Origin: Abditibacteriota bacterium
GTDB taxonomy: Bacteria; Armatimonadota; UBA5829
Assembly (NCBI GenBank): GCA_017552965.1
Contig: JAFZNQ010000099.1
Span: forward strand, 1 to 64,000
Direction: 5' to 3'
Length of the DNA: 64,000 bases
Shown here: positions 24,384-33,182 of the stretch, piece by piece
Numbering within the stretch: position 1 is the stretch's first letter
Layout of the letters: the number at the start of each line of letters is the position of its first letter
The notes under the pieces: generated by a model
Database searches by the model: none
What the model was told of the DNA's origin: nothing
The model's input: only the letters and a program-made list of their open reading frames with translations
Made by a program: the position numbers and the translations under genes

Positions 24384-26569
24384 TCCTGTCGGGCATAGTC
24401 CAGGGGGTAGGCTTCCGCCCCTTTGTCTGGCGGCTGGCCTCCGGCATGGGCCTGACAGGCTTTGTGTGCAACAGAGGGGCCGAGCTGCTGTGCGAGGTCC
24501 AGGGAGACCCGGCAGCTCTGGAGACCTTCGGAGCCAGAATGATAGCCGAAGCCCCGGTCAATTCACGCATAGAAAACGTCACCCGATACGATCTGCCCCC
24601 CAAAGACGAGGCCTCCTTTTGCATCATCAAATCCCGGCGGGGAGAAGAGGGGACCGGCACCGGTCTCTCTCCGGATCTCGCCCTGTGCCGGGACTGCAGA
24701 AGGGAGATGTCCGATCCCTCGGACCGCCGGTACAGGCACCCCTTTATAAGCTGCACCGCCTGCGGCCCCAGATTTTCCATAGCGTTGTCCATCCCCTACG
24801 ACCGAACGAATACCTCCATGAAGGATTTTGAGATGTGTCCCCGCTGCGCCTCCGAATACGAAAGCCCCTCGGACAGAAGGTATCACGCCCAGCCCGTGGC
24901 CTGCCACGATTGCGGGCCGGTGGTCAGGCTGGCCGGCACGGAGCTGACGGGCTATGAGGCCATAGAGCAGACCAGAAGCATCATCCTTCAGGGCGGCATA
25001 GCGGTGGTCAAGGGCATAGGCGGCTTTCATTTCTTCTGCGACGCCGGGGACCCGGCGGCAGTGGAGAGGCTGAGGCAGGTCAAGGGCCGCAGGGACAAGC
25101 CTTTTGCGGTGATGGCTCACCCGGATGACATCAGGCGCTTTGCCCTGGTGAGCGCGGAAGAAGCGGAGCTGCTGGAATCTGCCGCCGCTCCCATTGTGCT
25201 GCTGAAAAAAAGCCCGGACTATCCTCTGGCCGGGTCCGTGTCGCCGGACAACGACCGTATAGGCGCGATGGTGCCCTATACTCCTCTGCACCATATGCTG
25301 CTCCGTCCCGGCGACGTGTTTGTGGCCACCAGCGGCAACCTGTCCGGAGAGCCGGTGTGCTGCAGTGACCGGGAAGCGGAGGAGCGGCTGCTGCCCGTGG
25401 CAGACGCGCTGCTCACCCACGACAGACCCATAGTCAGACCGGCAGACGACAGTGTGGTCCGCCGGGGAGAAGGAGATATGCTGATGCTCCGCAGGTCCAG
25501 AGGCTATGCCCCCGGGAGCGTGGAGCATTTTGTCCGGGGCAAAAAGCCGGCGGACATCCTGGCCATGGGCTCCGACCTGAAAAACACCCTGTGTCTGAAG
25601 GCGGGCAGCAAATACATACTCAGCCAGCATATAGGCGACCTGGAGCACAAGGCGGTCTTTGACCTGTTTTGCAGGACTGCGGAGGATATGAAGGCCCTTT
25701 TTTCCCGCCGGCCCTCTCTGGTGTGCTGCGATATGCATCCGGACTATCTGTCCTCCCGTTACGCCGCCGAGATATCCCCGGAGCCCCTGCGGGTCCAGCA
25801 TCACGCGGCCCACGCGGCGGCGGTGGTGGCGGAGCACGGGCTGACCGGCCCGGTGATAGGGGTGGTGTTTGACGGCACCGGCTACGGCTCGGACGGAGCC
25901 ATATGGGGCGGAGAGTTTTTGGCGGGGACTCCGGACCGCTTTGAGAGGCCCTGGCACTTCGAATATATCCCTCTTCAGGGAGGCGACGCCGCCATCCGGG
26001 AGCCTGTGAGAAGCTACGTGTCCTATATGCACTATTGCGGGGAAGACACACCAGGCTTTCCCCTGCTGCGGGAAGCCCTGGACCGGGGCGTCAATACCTG
26101 CCGGAGCTCCAGCTGCGGCCGTTTGTTTGACGCGGCCGCCTGGGTCTGCGGCATCAGGAGCGAGCCGGACTACGAGGCCAGAAACAGCATCCTGCTGGAA
26201 AATATGTCGGAGCCCACGGAGGAGTATCTGGAGGTGGAGATGTCGGAGGGCGTCCTGAGGGTGGCAGACCTCATCCCGCGGCTGGAAAAGGCCATCGGAG
26301 ACGGCATGGACCCTCACAGGGCCGCCTCGGTGTTTCACAGGACCATAGCCCGCCTCGTTCTGGCGGCCTGCTGCGATATACGCAGGCAAACGGGCTACGA
26401 CAGAGTGTGCCTGAGCGGGGGAGTGTTTCAGAACGCCCTGCTGCTGGGACAGTGCCTGTCACTGTTGAGGGACGGCGGCTTTGAGGTATATACGGGCAAC
26501 AGGGTGCCCGTGAACGACGGAGGCCTGTCTCTTGGGCAGGCTCTGATAGGGCAGATGAGGGGAGAATAG
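24365..26569 (+). CDS. hypF: Carbamoyltransferase HypF
   Basis: This 734-residue enzyme activates carbamoyl phosphate and transfers the carbamoyl group to the HypE C-terminal Cys, the source of the CN ligands. Domains in order: acylphosphatase (1-90, GIVQGVGFRPFVWRLA), two zinc fingers (CRDC...CTACGPRFS and CPRC...CHDCGP, about 105-185), YrdC-like (200-380) and a Kae1-like C-terminal domain with HHAAHAAAV and FDGTGYG. All expected motifs are intact. It overlaps hypB by 19 bases and is followed three bases later by hypC. Confidence 0.94.
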   Translation: MQRKRIILSGIVQGVGFRPFVWRLASGMGLTGFVCNRGAELLCEVQGDPAALETFGARMIAEAPVNSRIENVTRYDLPPKDEASFCIIKSRRGEEGTGTGLSPDLALCRDCRREMSDPSDRRYRHPFISCTACGPRFSIALSIPYDRTNTSMKDFEMCPRCASEYESPSDRRYHAQPVACHDCGPVVRLAGTELTGYEAIEQTRSIILQGGIAVVKGIGGFHFFCDAGDPAAVERLRQVKGRRDKPFAVMAHPDDIRRFALVSAEEAELLESAAAPIVLLKKSPDYPLAGSVSPDNDRIGAMVPYTPLHHMLLRPGDVFVATSGNLSGEPVCCSDREAEERLLPVADALLTHDRPIVRPADDSVVRRGEGDMLMLRRSRGYAPGSVEHFVRGKKPADILAMGSDLKNTLCLKAGSKYILSQHIGDLEHKAVFDLFCRTAEDMKALFSRRPSLVCCDMHPDYLSSRYAAEISPEPLRVQHHAAHAAAVVAEHGLTGPVIGVVFDGTGYGSDGAIWGGEFLAGTPDRFERPWHFEYIPLQGGDAAIREPVRSYVSYMHYCGEDTPGFPLLREALDRGVNTCRSSSCGRLFDAAAWVCGIRSEPDYEARNSILLENMSEPTEEYLEVEMSEGVLRVADLIPRLEKAIGDGMDPHRAASVFHRTIARLVLAACCDIRRQTGYDRVCLSGGVFQNALLLGQCLSLLRDGGFEVYTGNRVPVNDGGLSLGQALIGQMRGE

Positions 26570-26572
26570 ACC

Positions 26573-26797
26573 ATGTGCGTAGCATATCCTCTGAAGGTGC
26601 TGGAGACAGACGGCAACAAAGGAGTGGGGGAAGCAGGCGGGCTGAGATTTGAATTTGCCTGTGACTTTTGTCCCGAGCTCAGGCCCGGCGATTACGTGCT
26701 GGTCCACGCCGGTTGCGCCATCGAAAGGCTGGACCCTGAGGAAGCCGAAAGGACTCTGCTCCTCTTCCGGGAGCTGCGGGAGGCTCTGGATGATTGA
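26573..26797 (+). CDS. hypC: Hydrogenase assembly chaperone HypC/HupF
   Basis: This 74-residue chaperone begins MCVAYP; the Cys2 essential for binding the Fe(CN)2CO unit and the large-subunit precursor is present, with the strand pattern ending GDYVLVHAGCAIERLD. It escorts the iron centre between HypD and the hydrogenase. It overlaps hypD by eight bases. Confidence 0.9.
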   Translation: MCVAYPLKVLETDGNKGVGEAGGLRFEFACDFCPELRPGDYVLVHAGCAIERLDPEEAERTLLLFRELREALDD

Positions 26798-27812
26798 CCT
26801 CGCTCTTCTGAGAGACGGGATTTCCGGCTACCGGGGCCGGCCGGTCAGGCTGATGGAGGTCTGCGGCAGCCATACGGCCGCCGTCATGAGATACGGCATC
26901 AGAAGCATATTGCCAGACTCGGTCCGGCTCATCAGCGGCCCCGGCTGTCCCGTGTGCGCTGCCGACGAAGCGTATCTGCGCTCCGCAGCCGGTCTGGCCG
27001 GGGAGGCCAGGCTCATGTCCTTTGGGGATATGGCCCGGTCGGTGAGGCTGTGTTGCCCCGACGCCCCGGTGGAGACGGTCCTGTCACCTCTTGCGGCCGT
27101 GGAGGAGGCTGCCTGTCATCCCGATGAAAGGATAGTCTTTCTGAGCGTGGGCTTTGAAACCACCAATCCGGTCTGCGCCCTGTCCGTGCTGAAGGCAAAG
27201 GCTCTGGGCCTCACCAATTTTTCCCTGCTGGTCTGCAACAAGCGCATGCCTCCCATACTGGAGCATCTGGCCGCAGGAGACGCCGGCATCGACGGATATT
27301 TGCTGCCGGGCCACGTGTGCGCCGTGAGCGGCACCGGCTTTTATGAAGAGTTTTGCCGTAAGTACAGGGTGAAGGGCTGCGTGGCAGGCTTTGACCCGGA
27401 GCAGATACTGGGCGCTCTGTACGTCCTGCTCCTGGGCAGCGAGAGCTTTTACAACGGCTATTCATACGTAAAAAGGGAAGGCAGTCCCCGGGCCATGGCT
27501 GCGGTGGAAGAGGTGTTTGAGCCCTGCGCCGCCGTGGTGAGGGGGCTGGGGCCCATACCCGGAGCGGGACTCAGGCTCAGGGACAAATATGCAGACTATG
27601 ATGCGGCCCGGATATACCGTATGGCCGGAGGCGGGTCGGCAGAAACGGCAGGATGCCGCTGCGGAGACGTGATATGCGGCAGGATCACTCCCGAAGAGTG
27701 CCCTCTCTTCGGCATCCGGTGCCGGCCGGAGGAGCCCAAGGGGCCCTGCATGATATCCTCGGAAGGGACCTGCGCGGCCTATTACGATTATGGTGAAAGG
27801 AGACCTGTATGA
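26790..27812 (+). CDS. hypD: Hydrogenase formation protein HypD
   Basis: This 340-residue Fe-S protein is the scaffold on which the Fe(CN)2CO moiety is built with HypC. Diagnostic motifs are MEVCGSHT, GPGCPVC and VGFETT, and C-terminal cysteines (CRCGDVICG...) bind the [4Fe-4S] cluster. The ATG at 26790 lies inside the end of hypC; longer in-frame upstream codons are only the shadow of hypC. The stop overlaps the hypE start. Confidence 0.93.
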   Translation: MIDLALLRDGISGYRGRPVRLMEVCGSHTAAVMRYGIRSILPDSVRLISGPGCPVCAADEAYLRSAAGLAGEARLMSFGDMARSVRLCCPDAPVETVLSPLAAVEEAACHPDERIVFLSVGFETTNPVCALSVLKAKALGLTNFSLLVCNKRMPPILEHLAAGDAGIDGYLLPGHVCAVSGTGFYEEFCRKYRVKGCVAGFDPEQILGALYVLLLGSESFYNGYSYVKREGSPRAMAAVEEVFEPCAAVVRGLGPIPGAGLRLRDKYADYDAARIYRMAGGGSAETAGCRCGDVICGRITPEECPLFGIRCRPEEPKGPCMISSEGTCAAYYDYGERRPV

Positions 27813-28795
27813 CCGAGATCACACTGTCTGCGGGAGCAGGCGGCAGAGTGTCCCAGCAGCTGGCGGAGGAGGTGCTGTTTCCCATACTGGGCAAGGGCGT
27901 CAACGGCTATGACGCCGCCGTGATAGACCCGGGCCGCGCTGCCGTCAGCACTGATTCCTACGTGATATCCCCCTTGTTTTTCCCGGGGGGGAGCATCGGG
28001 ACTCTGGCCGCAGCCGGGAGCGTCAACGACGTGCTGACCACCGGCGCCCGGCCCAAATACCTGACCTGCGGCCTCATCATAGAAGAAGGCCTCCCCACGG
28101 AGACCCTGATATCCGCGCTGAAGGATCTGCGCAGGGAGGCGGACAGAAACGGAGTGACGGTGGTGTCGGGAGACACCAAGGTGGTCCCCCGGGGACAGTG
28201 CGACAAGATGTTTATCAATACCGCCTGCATCGGGACTCTCGGGAGGGAAGCCTTTTCCCCCCGGCGCATAGAGCCCGGAGACGCGGTCATAGTCACCGGC
28301 TGTCTGGGAGAGCACGAATGCGCTCTCATGATATGCCGCCACCGTCTGGGCGCTGAGCCCATCGCTTCGGACTGCGCAGGACTTGCGCCGCTCCTTGCGC
28401 CCTTTGCCGACGCCGTGCCCGGCATAAAGGCTATGCGGGATCCCACCAGAGGAGGCATAGCCGCCGCCCTCAACGAGATGGCTCTGCAAAGCGGCTGCGG
28501 CATAGAGATAGACGGCCCCTCTCTGCCGGTAAGCCCCCGGGTGAAGGCCTTTTGCGGAGCTATGGGGCTGGACGTCACTTGTCTGGCCAACGAGGGCAAG
28601 ATGCTCATATTTGTCAGTCCCGGGTCCGCCGGCGCCGCATTGGAATGGCTGCGCAGCCACCCGGGAGGAGAAAATGCGGCGGTCATAGGCGCTGTGACGG
28701 ACAGGAGCCCCATGCCCCGGGTGGTCCTGAAGACAGAGGTGGCTGCCAGGCTGCTGCCCATGCCCTCCATGGAGCAGGTGCCCCGGATCTGCTGA
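27809..28795 (+). CDS. hypE: Hydrogenase maturation dehydratase HypE
   Basis: This 328-residue PurM-fold enzyme dehydrates the thiocarbamate on its C-terminal Cys to thiocyanate for the CN ligands. The protein ends PRIC, the required terminal Cys. The N-terminus reads LSAGAGGRVSQQL, and VSTDSYVISPLFFPGG and MRDPTRGGIAAALNEM match the family. It closes the hyp cluster. No NiFe-hydrogenase structural gene lies in the window. Confidence 0.94.
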   Translation: MTEITLSAGAGGRVSQQLAEEVLFPILGKGVNGYDAAVIDPGRAAVSTDSYVISPLFFPGGSIGTLAAAGSVNDVLTTGARPKYLTCGLIIEEGLPTETLISALKDLRREADRNGVTVVSGDTKVVPRGQCDKMFINTACIGTLGREAFSPRRIEPGDAVIVTGCLGEHECALMICRHRLGAEPIASDCAGLAPLLAPFADAVPGIKAMRDPTRGGIAAALNEMALQSGCGIEIDGPSLPVSPRVKAFCGAMGLDVTCLANEGKMLIFVSPGSAGAALEWLRSHPGGENAAVIGAVTDRSPMPRVVLKTEVAARLLPMPSMEQVPRIC

Positions 28796-28871
28796 AAAAA
28801 TACGGAGAAAGCGTCCGCTTGGCCGGGCTTTGTGTTATAGTAATATTGAATACACCTGTTAAGGAGCCGCT

Positions 28872-31574
28872 ATGAAATATATATTCATACTGATGCTCGC
28901 TGCCTTCCTTTGCGGCAGGGCCTTTGCCGCCTATCAGGGCACCGAGCTTTTGGGTGACAAGGATACTCTGCGTCAGACCAACCTGCCCTATGACCTGCTG
29001 AAGCAGAACTCCATAGGCATCAACTATATGGAAAACCTGCTGGACGGGCGGAGCAATATCACCTCCTATAGCCATCTCAACTTCAACTCCAACGCTGCCG
29101 ACGCCTGGCATCTGCAGTTTCCCGACGACGCAGCCAGATTTCTGGAGGGACTGGCTCTGGAGGCCGACCATTCACCGGTGGTGCGGCTGGAGCTGGCCAG
29201 ACGCATAGCCAAGGGCATAGTGGCCACTCACGTTCGCGGGACTACGGGCCTCTACGGCTTCCGGGTCCGCTACGGCGGAAAGACCAACCTGCTGCTGGAC
29301 ACGGAAGGAGACGGCTGGGCCAGCCTGTGCTATCTGGGAGATTCCATGGAGCCGGGAGTGTCCATAGGCTTTGAGGCAATAAAGGGCGGCGCCACGTATC
29401 CCATAGGCGACTTTACCTGGTCGGACCCCGAAGACAGGAACGGCTCCATGGGCAGAGCCAGGTCCTCGGAATACTGGAACGAGACCCGATACGTGTGGAG
29501 ACGGGATTACAAGGCTCCCGCAGGGACCGTGAAGGCCGGCTTTACGTCCTGGATGTCCGACGAATATATGCCTATGGAGATAAACTGGAACACGAGCGCC
29601 TTTGACAAGGTGGTCACCCTGTTCGGCAAAGGGAAGGGGGGTATGAAGATCTTTTCCTCTGTCACCGGACCTGCCCGGGTCCATCTGCCGGACAGAAAGA
29701 CCGTGTATGCCTCCGACAAGGACGGAGACGTGGTCATCGACAAGCCTGACTTCAACTATATCATCCTGACCAAGACTCCCGGCTGGGCCAACAGGGGCTA
29801 CGGTCAGGCGGTGGTCATAATCTGGGAAGGAAAGGCGGAGAAGCTGGAGCTGCTGGCAGAGGACGGCTATGGACAGATCAGGCTCACCAACGCCCCCGGC
29901 AAAAAGAGCTGGATAAGCTATAGCAAGTGGATGGATCCCGACGAAATGGGCTGGCTGTTCCGCAACGCGGACTCCTTCCTGAAGACCGGCGCTTATCTGC
30001 CCCAGGATATACCTCTGCCCGAGAACAACAACGCCGATTACACCGGCCTTGCGGCCGCCGCTTATATGATGCTCAGATGGAAGGACCCCTACGCCTACAC
30101 CCTGCTGCCCCATGCCGAAAGGGCGGTGGACTCCGTCATGAAGGGCTTCCCGGACAAGCATTTCGTGAGAGCCTTTTTCCCGGTGCGGGCCTGCGCCTGG
30201 ATGATCATGGCCGCCAAAGAGAAAAAGGACCCGGAGATGGAGGCCAAATACACCGCCTATCTGGAGACGGCCATGGAGAAGCTGTGGGTCTACGGCTACC
30301 ATCCGGAATACGGGGGCTGGAACGGCACCTGGGACCACTGGAACTGCGTCCGGGCCCTCTTTATGGCCTGGACGGCCACGGGCAGGGAAGAATACTATGA
30401 CAAGTGGCAGAAGTCCCTGGAGCAGGTGACGGTGGACGAGACAGGCATGTACGTCAACGGACAGATCAAGAAAAGCCCGGGGGACTTCAACACCTATTTC
30501 GGCGCCATGCCCATGGGAGCCTGGGGCGCCGCCGGCTGGCGGGATATGTGCGAGACCTATATGCATCTGGCCGTGCCGGCCAACGAAAATAACGACAAGC
30601 CCCTCGTTAAGGACCTGTGGAACGACGCGGGAGCGGGCCCCTGGGCTCAGGACGACGCCAACCCCGAATTCGTGGGCTACTGTCTGGCAGGGATCCCCAT
30701 GCCCTACACCGGCAAGGTGTGCGTCCCCGTAGGCAGCTTTGCCAGCTATGATGACAAGGGCGATCTGACCCTGAAGAACGAGCAGCTGGTGGAAAATCCC
30801 TTCTTCCGCCCCGGCAGCGCCGGCTATGAGTTCCTGCCGGAGGGCCTGCCGAAGGAAAAGCCCGTCTATTCTCTGGAGCCGGAGCCGGACAAAAAGGGCG
30901 TCTATGAGCTGGACGCCAAGAACGCCCGCAACGGCATGTGCTTCTCAGCAGACGTGAAGGGGGAGGCCTACATCGTGTCCGCTTCCCCGGACGGCAAAAA
31001 GTGGCTGACCCTGGACGACACCCGGAACACCGACGGCTACAAGACTGCCGTGGACCTCTCGGCCTTTGTGGGGAGCAGGGACATGTATCTGAAGACAGAC
31101 AGATTTTACGGTGACAAAAAGCCTGTGAGAGAAAAGGGGACCCGGACAGACAACCGCTATAGATTCGTATCCCCCGGCGGCGAGATGGTGTACAGACTGC
31201 CTGTGGCGGGGCTGGTCTCTGCCTTTGCAGAATTGATATGCGGCAACAACTACGTGATAGAGCTGTCCCGGGACGGCGTAAGCTGGGACAGGGCCGCCGA
31301 CTCCAACTATTATGCCTCCGGCAAGGAAAACGTGGCCGGCGGATGGCTGAGGCTGGTGGATCTGGATCCCTATTTGGGCAAGGACAGCGTGTATATGCGG
31401 GTGACCTGTCTGGACAAGAAAGAATACGTCAACCCTTTGGCCAAATATCCGGACACCGCATTTCTGGAAAGGTGCACACTGTACGGGGTATATGATTCGG
31501 ACAAGGTATACTTGAAGATAGAAGCTGCAGAGGGCAAGGCGGAAGTCACGGAGCCCATGTGCAAATATTGGTAA
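28872..31574 (+). CDS. Large secreted protein, putative carbohydrate-active enzyme with duplicated C-terminal modules
   Basis: This 900-residue exported protein has a signal peptide at 1-19 (cleavage after AFA). Residues 30-330 look like beta-rich modules. Residues 370-590 are helix-rich with repeated Trp/Tyr/Asp segments (YHPEYGGWNGTWDHWN), reminiscent of the (alpha/alpha)6 fold of glycoside hydrolases and lyases. Two similar sandwich modules follow at about 675-750 and 770-860, each with an SPDGKKW- or SRDGVSW-type strand and a later DL..F/YLG..D/SVYMR/K strand. I do not recognise a named family. The gene is monocistronic, with an extended -10 (TGTTATAGT, 28833-28841) and a strong terminator. 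The enzymatic role is inference. Confidence 0.55.
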   Translation: MKYIFILMLAAFLCGRAFAAYQGTELLGDKDTLRQTNLPYDLLKQNSIGINYMENLLDGRSNITSYSHLNFNSNAADAWHLQFPDDAARFLEGLALEADHSPVVRLELARRIAKGIVATHVRGTTGLYGFRVRYGGKTNLLLDTEGDGWASLCYLGDSMEPGVSIGFEAIKGGATYPIGDFTWSDPEDRNGSMGRARSSEYWNETRYVWRRDYKAPAGTVKAGFTSWMSDEYMPMEINWNTSAFDKVVTLFGKGKGGMKIFSSVTGPARVHLPDRKTVYASDKDGDVVIDKPDFNYIILTKTPGWANRGYGQAVVIIWEGKAEKLELLAEDGYGQIRLTNAPGKKSWISYSKWMDPDEMGWLFRNADSFLKTGAYLPQDIPLPENNNADYTGLAAAAYMMLRWKDPYAYTLLPHAERAVDSVMKGFPDKHFVRAFFPVRACAWMIMAAKEKKDPEMEAKYTAYLETAMEKLWVYGYHPEYGGWNGTWDHWNCVRALFMAWTATGREEYYDKWQKSLEQVTVDETGMYVNGQIKKSPGDFNTYFGAMPMGAWGAAGWRDMCETYMHLAVPANENNDKPLVKDLWNDAGAGPWAQDDANPEFVGYCLAGIPMPYTGKVCVPVGSFASYDDKGDLTLKNEQLVENPFFRPGSAGYEFLPEGLPKEKPVYSLEPEPDKKGVYELDAKNARNGMCFSADVKGEAYIVSASPDGKKWLTLDDTRNTDGYKTAVDLSAFVGSRDMYLKTDRFYGDKKPVREKGTRTDNRYRFVSPGGEMVYRLPVAGLVSAFAELICGNNYVIELSRDGVSWDRAADSNYYASGKENVAGGWLRLVDLDPYLGKDSVYMRVTCLDKKEYVNPLAKYPDTAFLERCTLYGVYDSDKVYLKIEAAEGKAEVTEPMCKYW

Positions 31575-31601
31575 AGAGCCCCGCCGGAGGGCGGCGCTGA
31601 T

Positions 31602-31630
31602 GCCGGAAGGTCTTCCTTCCGGCTTTTTTT
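31602..31630 (+). terminator. Intrinsic terminator after the 900-residue secreted protein
   Basis: GCCGGAAG/CTTCCGGC stem with a short loop and a run of seven T, 27 bases past the stop codon. Confidence 0.87.
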
Positions 31631-31709
31631 ACAGGGACGGCATGATGCGGGAAAACACAGCCGCTGTGGTCACAGGACCGCGTCCCGGACAAGCCTGATA
31701 CGCGGGCGC

Positions 31710-31745
31710 AAAAAATGCGGCGGCCGCTCTGTGGGGGCCGCCGCG
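31710..31745 (-). terminator. Intrinsic terminator of the mrp operon
   Basis: A strong GCGGCGGCC/GGCCGCCGC stem is followed on the minus strand by six T (31716-31710 region). It lies immediately after the stop codon at 31749. Confidence 0.8.
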
Positions 31746-31748
31746 TTG

Positions 31749-32198
31749 TTATGCTCTTTCCGCAAGAAAGGCTTCCAGGATATCCGCTGCGCTTTCGATT
31801 ATGCCGGGGCAGGGGCGGCCCCGGTAATACTCCGGGGTCCTTTCTTCCGGCTCCGGGCTTTGTTTGCCTGTCCGCAGCGCCAGAAGGTCCTGGCAGATGA
31901 TGGAGCCGTTTGCCTCTCTGAAGCGTTCCGCCAGCAGCTGCACCTTTTCGTAAAGGGCCTTTTTGGTCTCTCTGTCCGACACGTCCCGGGCGTTCTCCAC
32001 CAATCCCAGCACTATCAGCATGCCGCTCATGGCGCCGCACACTTCTCTCAGGCGTCCCATACCGCCGCCAAAGGGGGCGGAGGCTTTGAGAGCCGCCTCG
32101 GATTCAGGTCCCAGAAGGTCGGCAAAGGCGCCGGTGATACACTGGCTGCAGTTGTAGCCCTCCCTGAACAGAGCGGCCGCTTTTTGGCCTCTGGTCAT
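31749..32198 (-). CDS. C_GCAxxG_C_C family redox protein
   Basis: This 149-residue protein has the family cysteine pattern: GYNCSQC near residue 15, FGGGMGRLREVCGAMSG about 45-60, then single cysteines at about 103 and 130 (CPGII). Such proteins are thought to bind a metal or carry redox-active cysteines; no biochemical role is established. ATG 32198 overlaps the mrp stop (ATGA), so the two are translationally coupled, suggesting a link to Fe-S handling. The long in-frame extension upstream is only an mrp shadow. Confidence 0.78.
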   Translation of the reverse strand: MTRGQKAAALFREGYNCSQCITGAFADLLGPESEAALKASAPFGGGMGRLREVCGAMSGMLIVLGLVENARDVSDRETKKALYEKVQLLAERFREANGSIICQDLLALRTGKQSPEPEERTPEYYRGRPCPGIIESAADILEAFLAERA

Positions 32199-33025
32199 TT
32201 GGCCCGGCCTTCCCATACCTGCTGCAGCATATAGCCTGCAGTGTCCAGATACTCGCCGGATACCTCTTCCACCAGTCCCTTGTCGCACAGGGAGGCTATC
32301 TCCGGATCTATGGGGAGCCTGGCCAGCACCGGAATGCCCCGCCGGGCGGCCGCTTCTTCTATGCGGCTCTCTCCGAAGACGCTGATCTCTTTGCCGCAAT
32401 CGGGGCAGCGGACGTAGCTCATGTTTTCCACCAGTCCCAGCACCGGTATCTGCATCATATCCGCCATCTTCACGGCTTTTTCCACTATCATGCCCACCAG
32501 CTCCTGAGGAGAGGAGACTACGACTATCCCGTCTATGGGTATGGACTGAAACACTGTGAGAGGCACGTCTCCCGTGCCGGGAGGCATGTCTATGAACATA
32601 AAGTCCACGTCGTCCCAGATGACGTCGGTCCAGAACTGAGTCACGGCGCCGCCGATGACCGGACCCCGCCATACTACGGGCTGGCTGTCGTCCGGGAGCA
32701 GCAGGTTGAGGCTCATGATCTGTATATTCCTGATGCGGGAATACACGGGCAGGATGCCGTCCTCGCTGCCCATGGCCTTCTCGGTCAGGCCGAACATTCT
32801 CGGGATTGAGGGGCCTGTGATGTCCGCATCCATTATGGCCACTCTCTTGCCGCTGGCGGCCGCCTGCAGGGCCAGCAGGCTGCAGACCAGGGATTTGCCT
32901 ACTCCTCCCTTGCCGCTGGCTACGCCGATGATCCGGCGGACCTTTGATTTTGCGTGGGGCTGCTTTATGAAGTCCTGTTTGCCGCATTTTTCGGAACAGG
33001 TGTCACAGTTGTGATTGCATGCCAT
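32195..33025 (-). CDS. Mrp/NBP35-family iron-sulfur cluster carrier ATPase
   Basis: This 276-residue P-loop NTPase has the deviant Walker A GKGGVGKS at about 38-45, Mrp-type motifs DADITGPSIPRMFG and DMPPGTGD, and a CPDCG pair that coordinates a bridging [4Fe-4S] cluster at the dimer interface. An extra Cys-rich N-terminus (Cys3, 7, 10, 14) may bind a further cluster. Mrp proteins carry Fe-S clusters to apo-enzymes in the cytoplasm. AAAAGGAG lies upstream of ATG 33025. The gene is divergent from the UroD-like gene and coupled to the C_GCAxxG_C_C gene. Confidence 0.9.
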   Translation of the reverse strand: MACNHNCDTCSEKCGKQDFIKQPHAKSKVRRIIGVASGKGGVGKSLVCSLLALQAAASGKRVAIMDADITGPSIPRMFGLTEKAMGSEDGILPVYSRIRNIQIMSLNLLLPDDSQPVVWRGPVIGGAVTQFWTDVIWDDVDFMFIDMPPGTGDVPLTVFQSIPIDGIVVVSSPQELVGMIVEKAVKMADMMQIPVLGLVENMSYVRCPDCGKEISVFGESRIEEAAARRGIPVLARLPIDPEIASLCDKGLVEEVSGEYLDTAGYMLQQVWEGRAK

Positions 33026-33098
33026 GAGATGATCTCCTTTTGAGTGCTATTTCTTATGATACTATTATTTGCCGTCTCTGTCAAACCCGGGCCGTCTA

Positions 33099-33127
33099 TT
33101 GAAAAAACGGGCCGGCTCGTTTATAAT
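33099..33127 (+). promoter_or_regulatory. Promoter of the UroD-like gene
   Basis: TTGAAA at 33099-33104, a 17-base spacer and TATAAT at 33122-33127: near consensus, 55 bases before the ATG. Confidence 0.75.
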
Positions 33128-33182
33128 GAAAATAGAGAGCCCCTGCGGCTCCACTATATTATATATATGCGAGGTACCGGCG

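Noticed and set aside
32199-32987. 412-codon frame joining the C_GCAxxG_C_C gene with upstream sequence
   Set aside because: The upstream part is an out-of-frame reading of mrp; the ATG at 32198 with ATGA coupling explains the gene.
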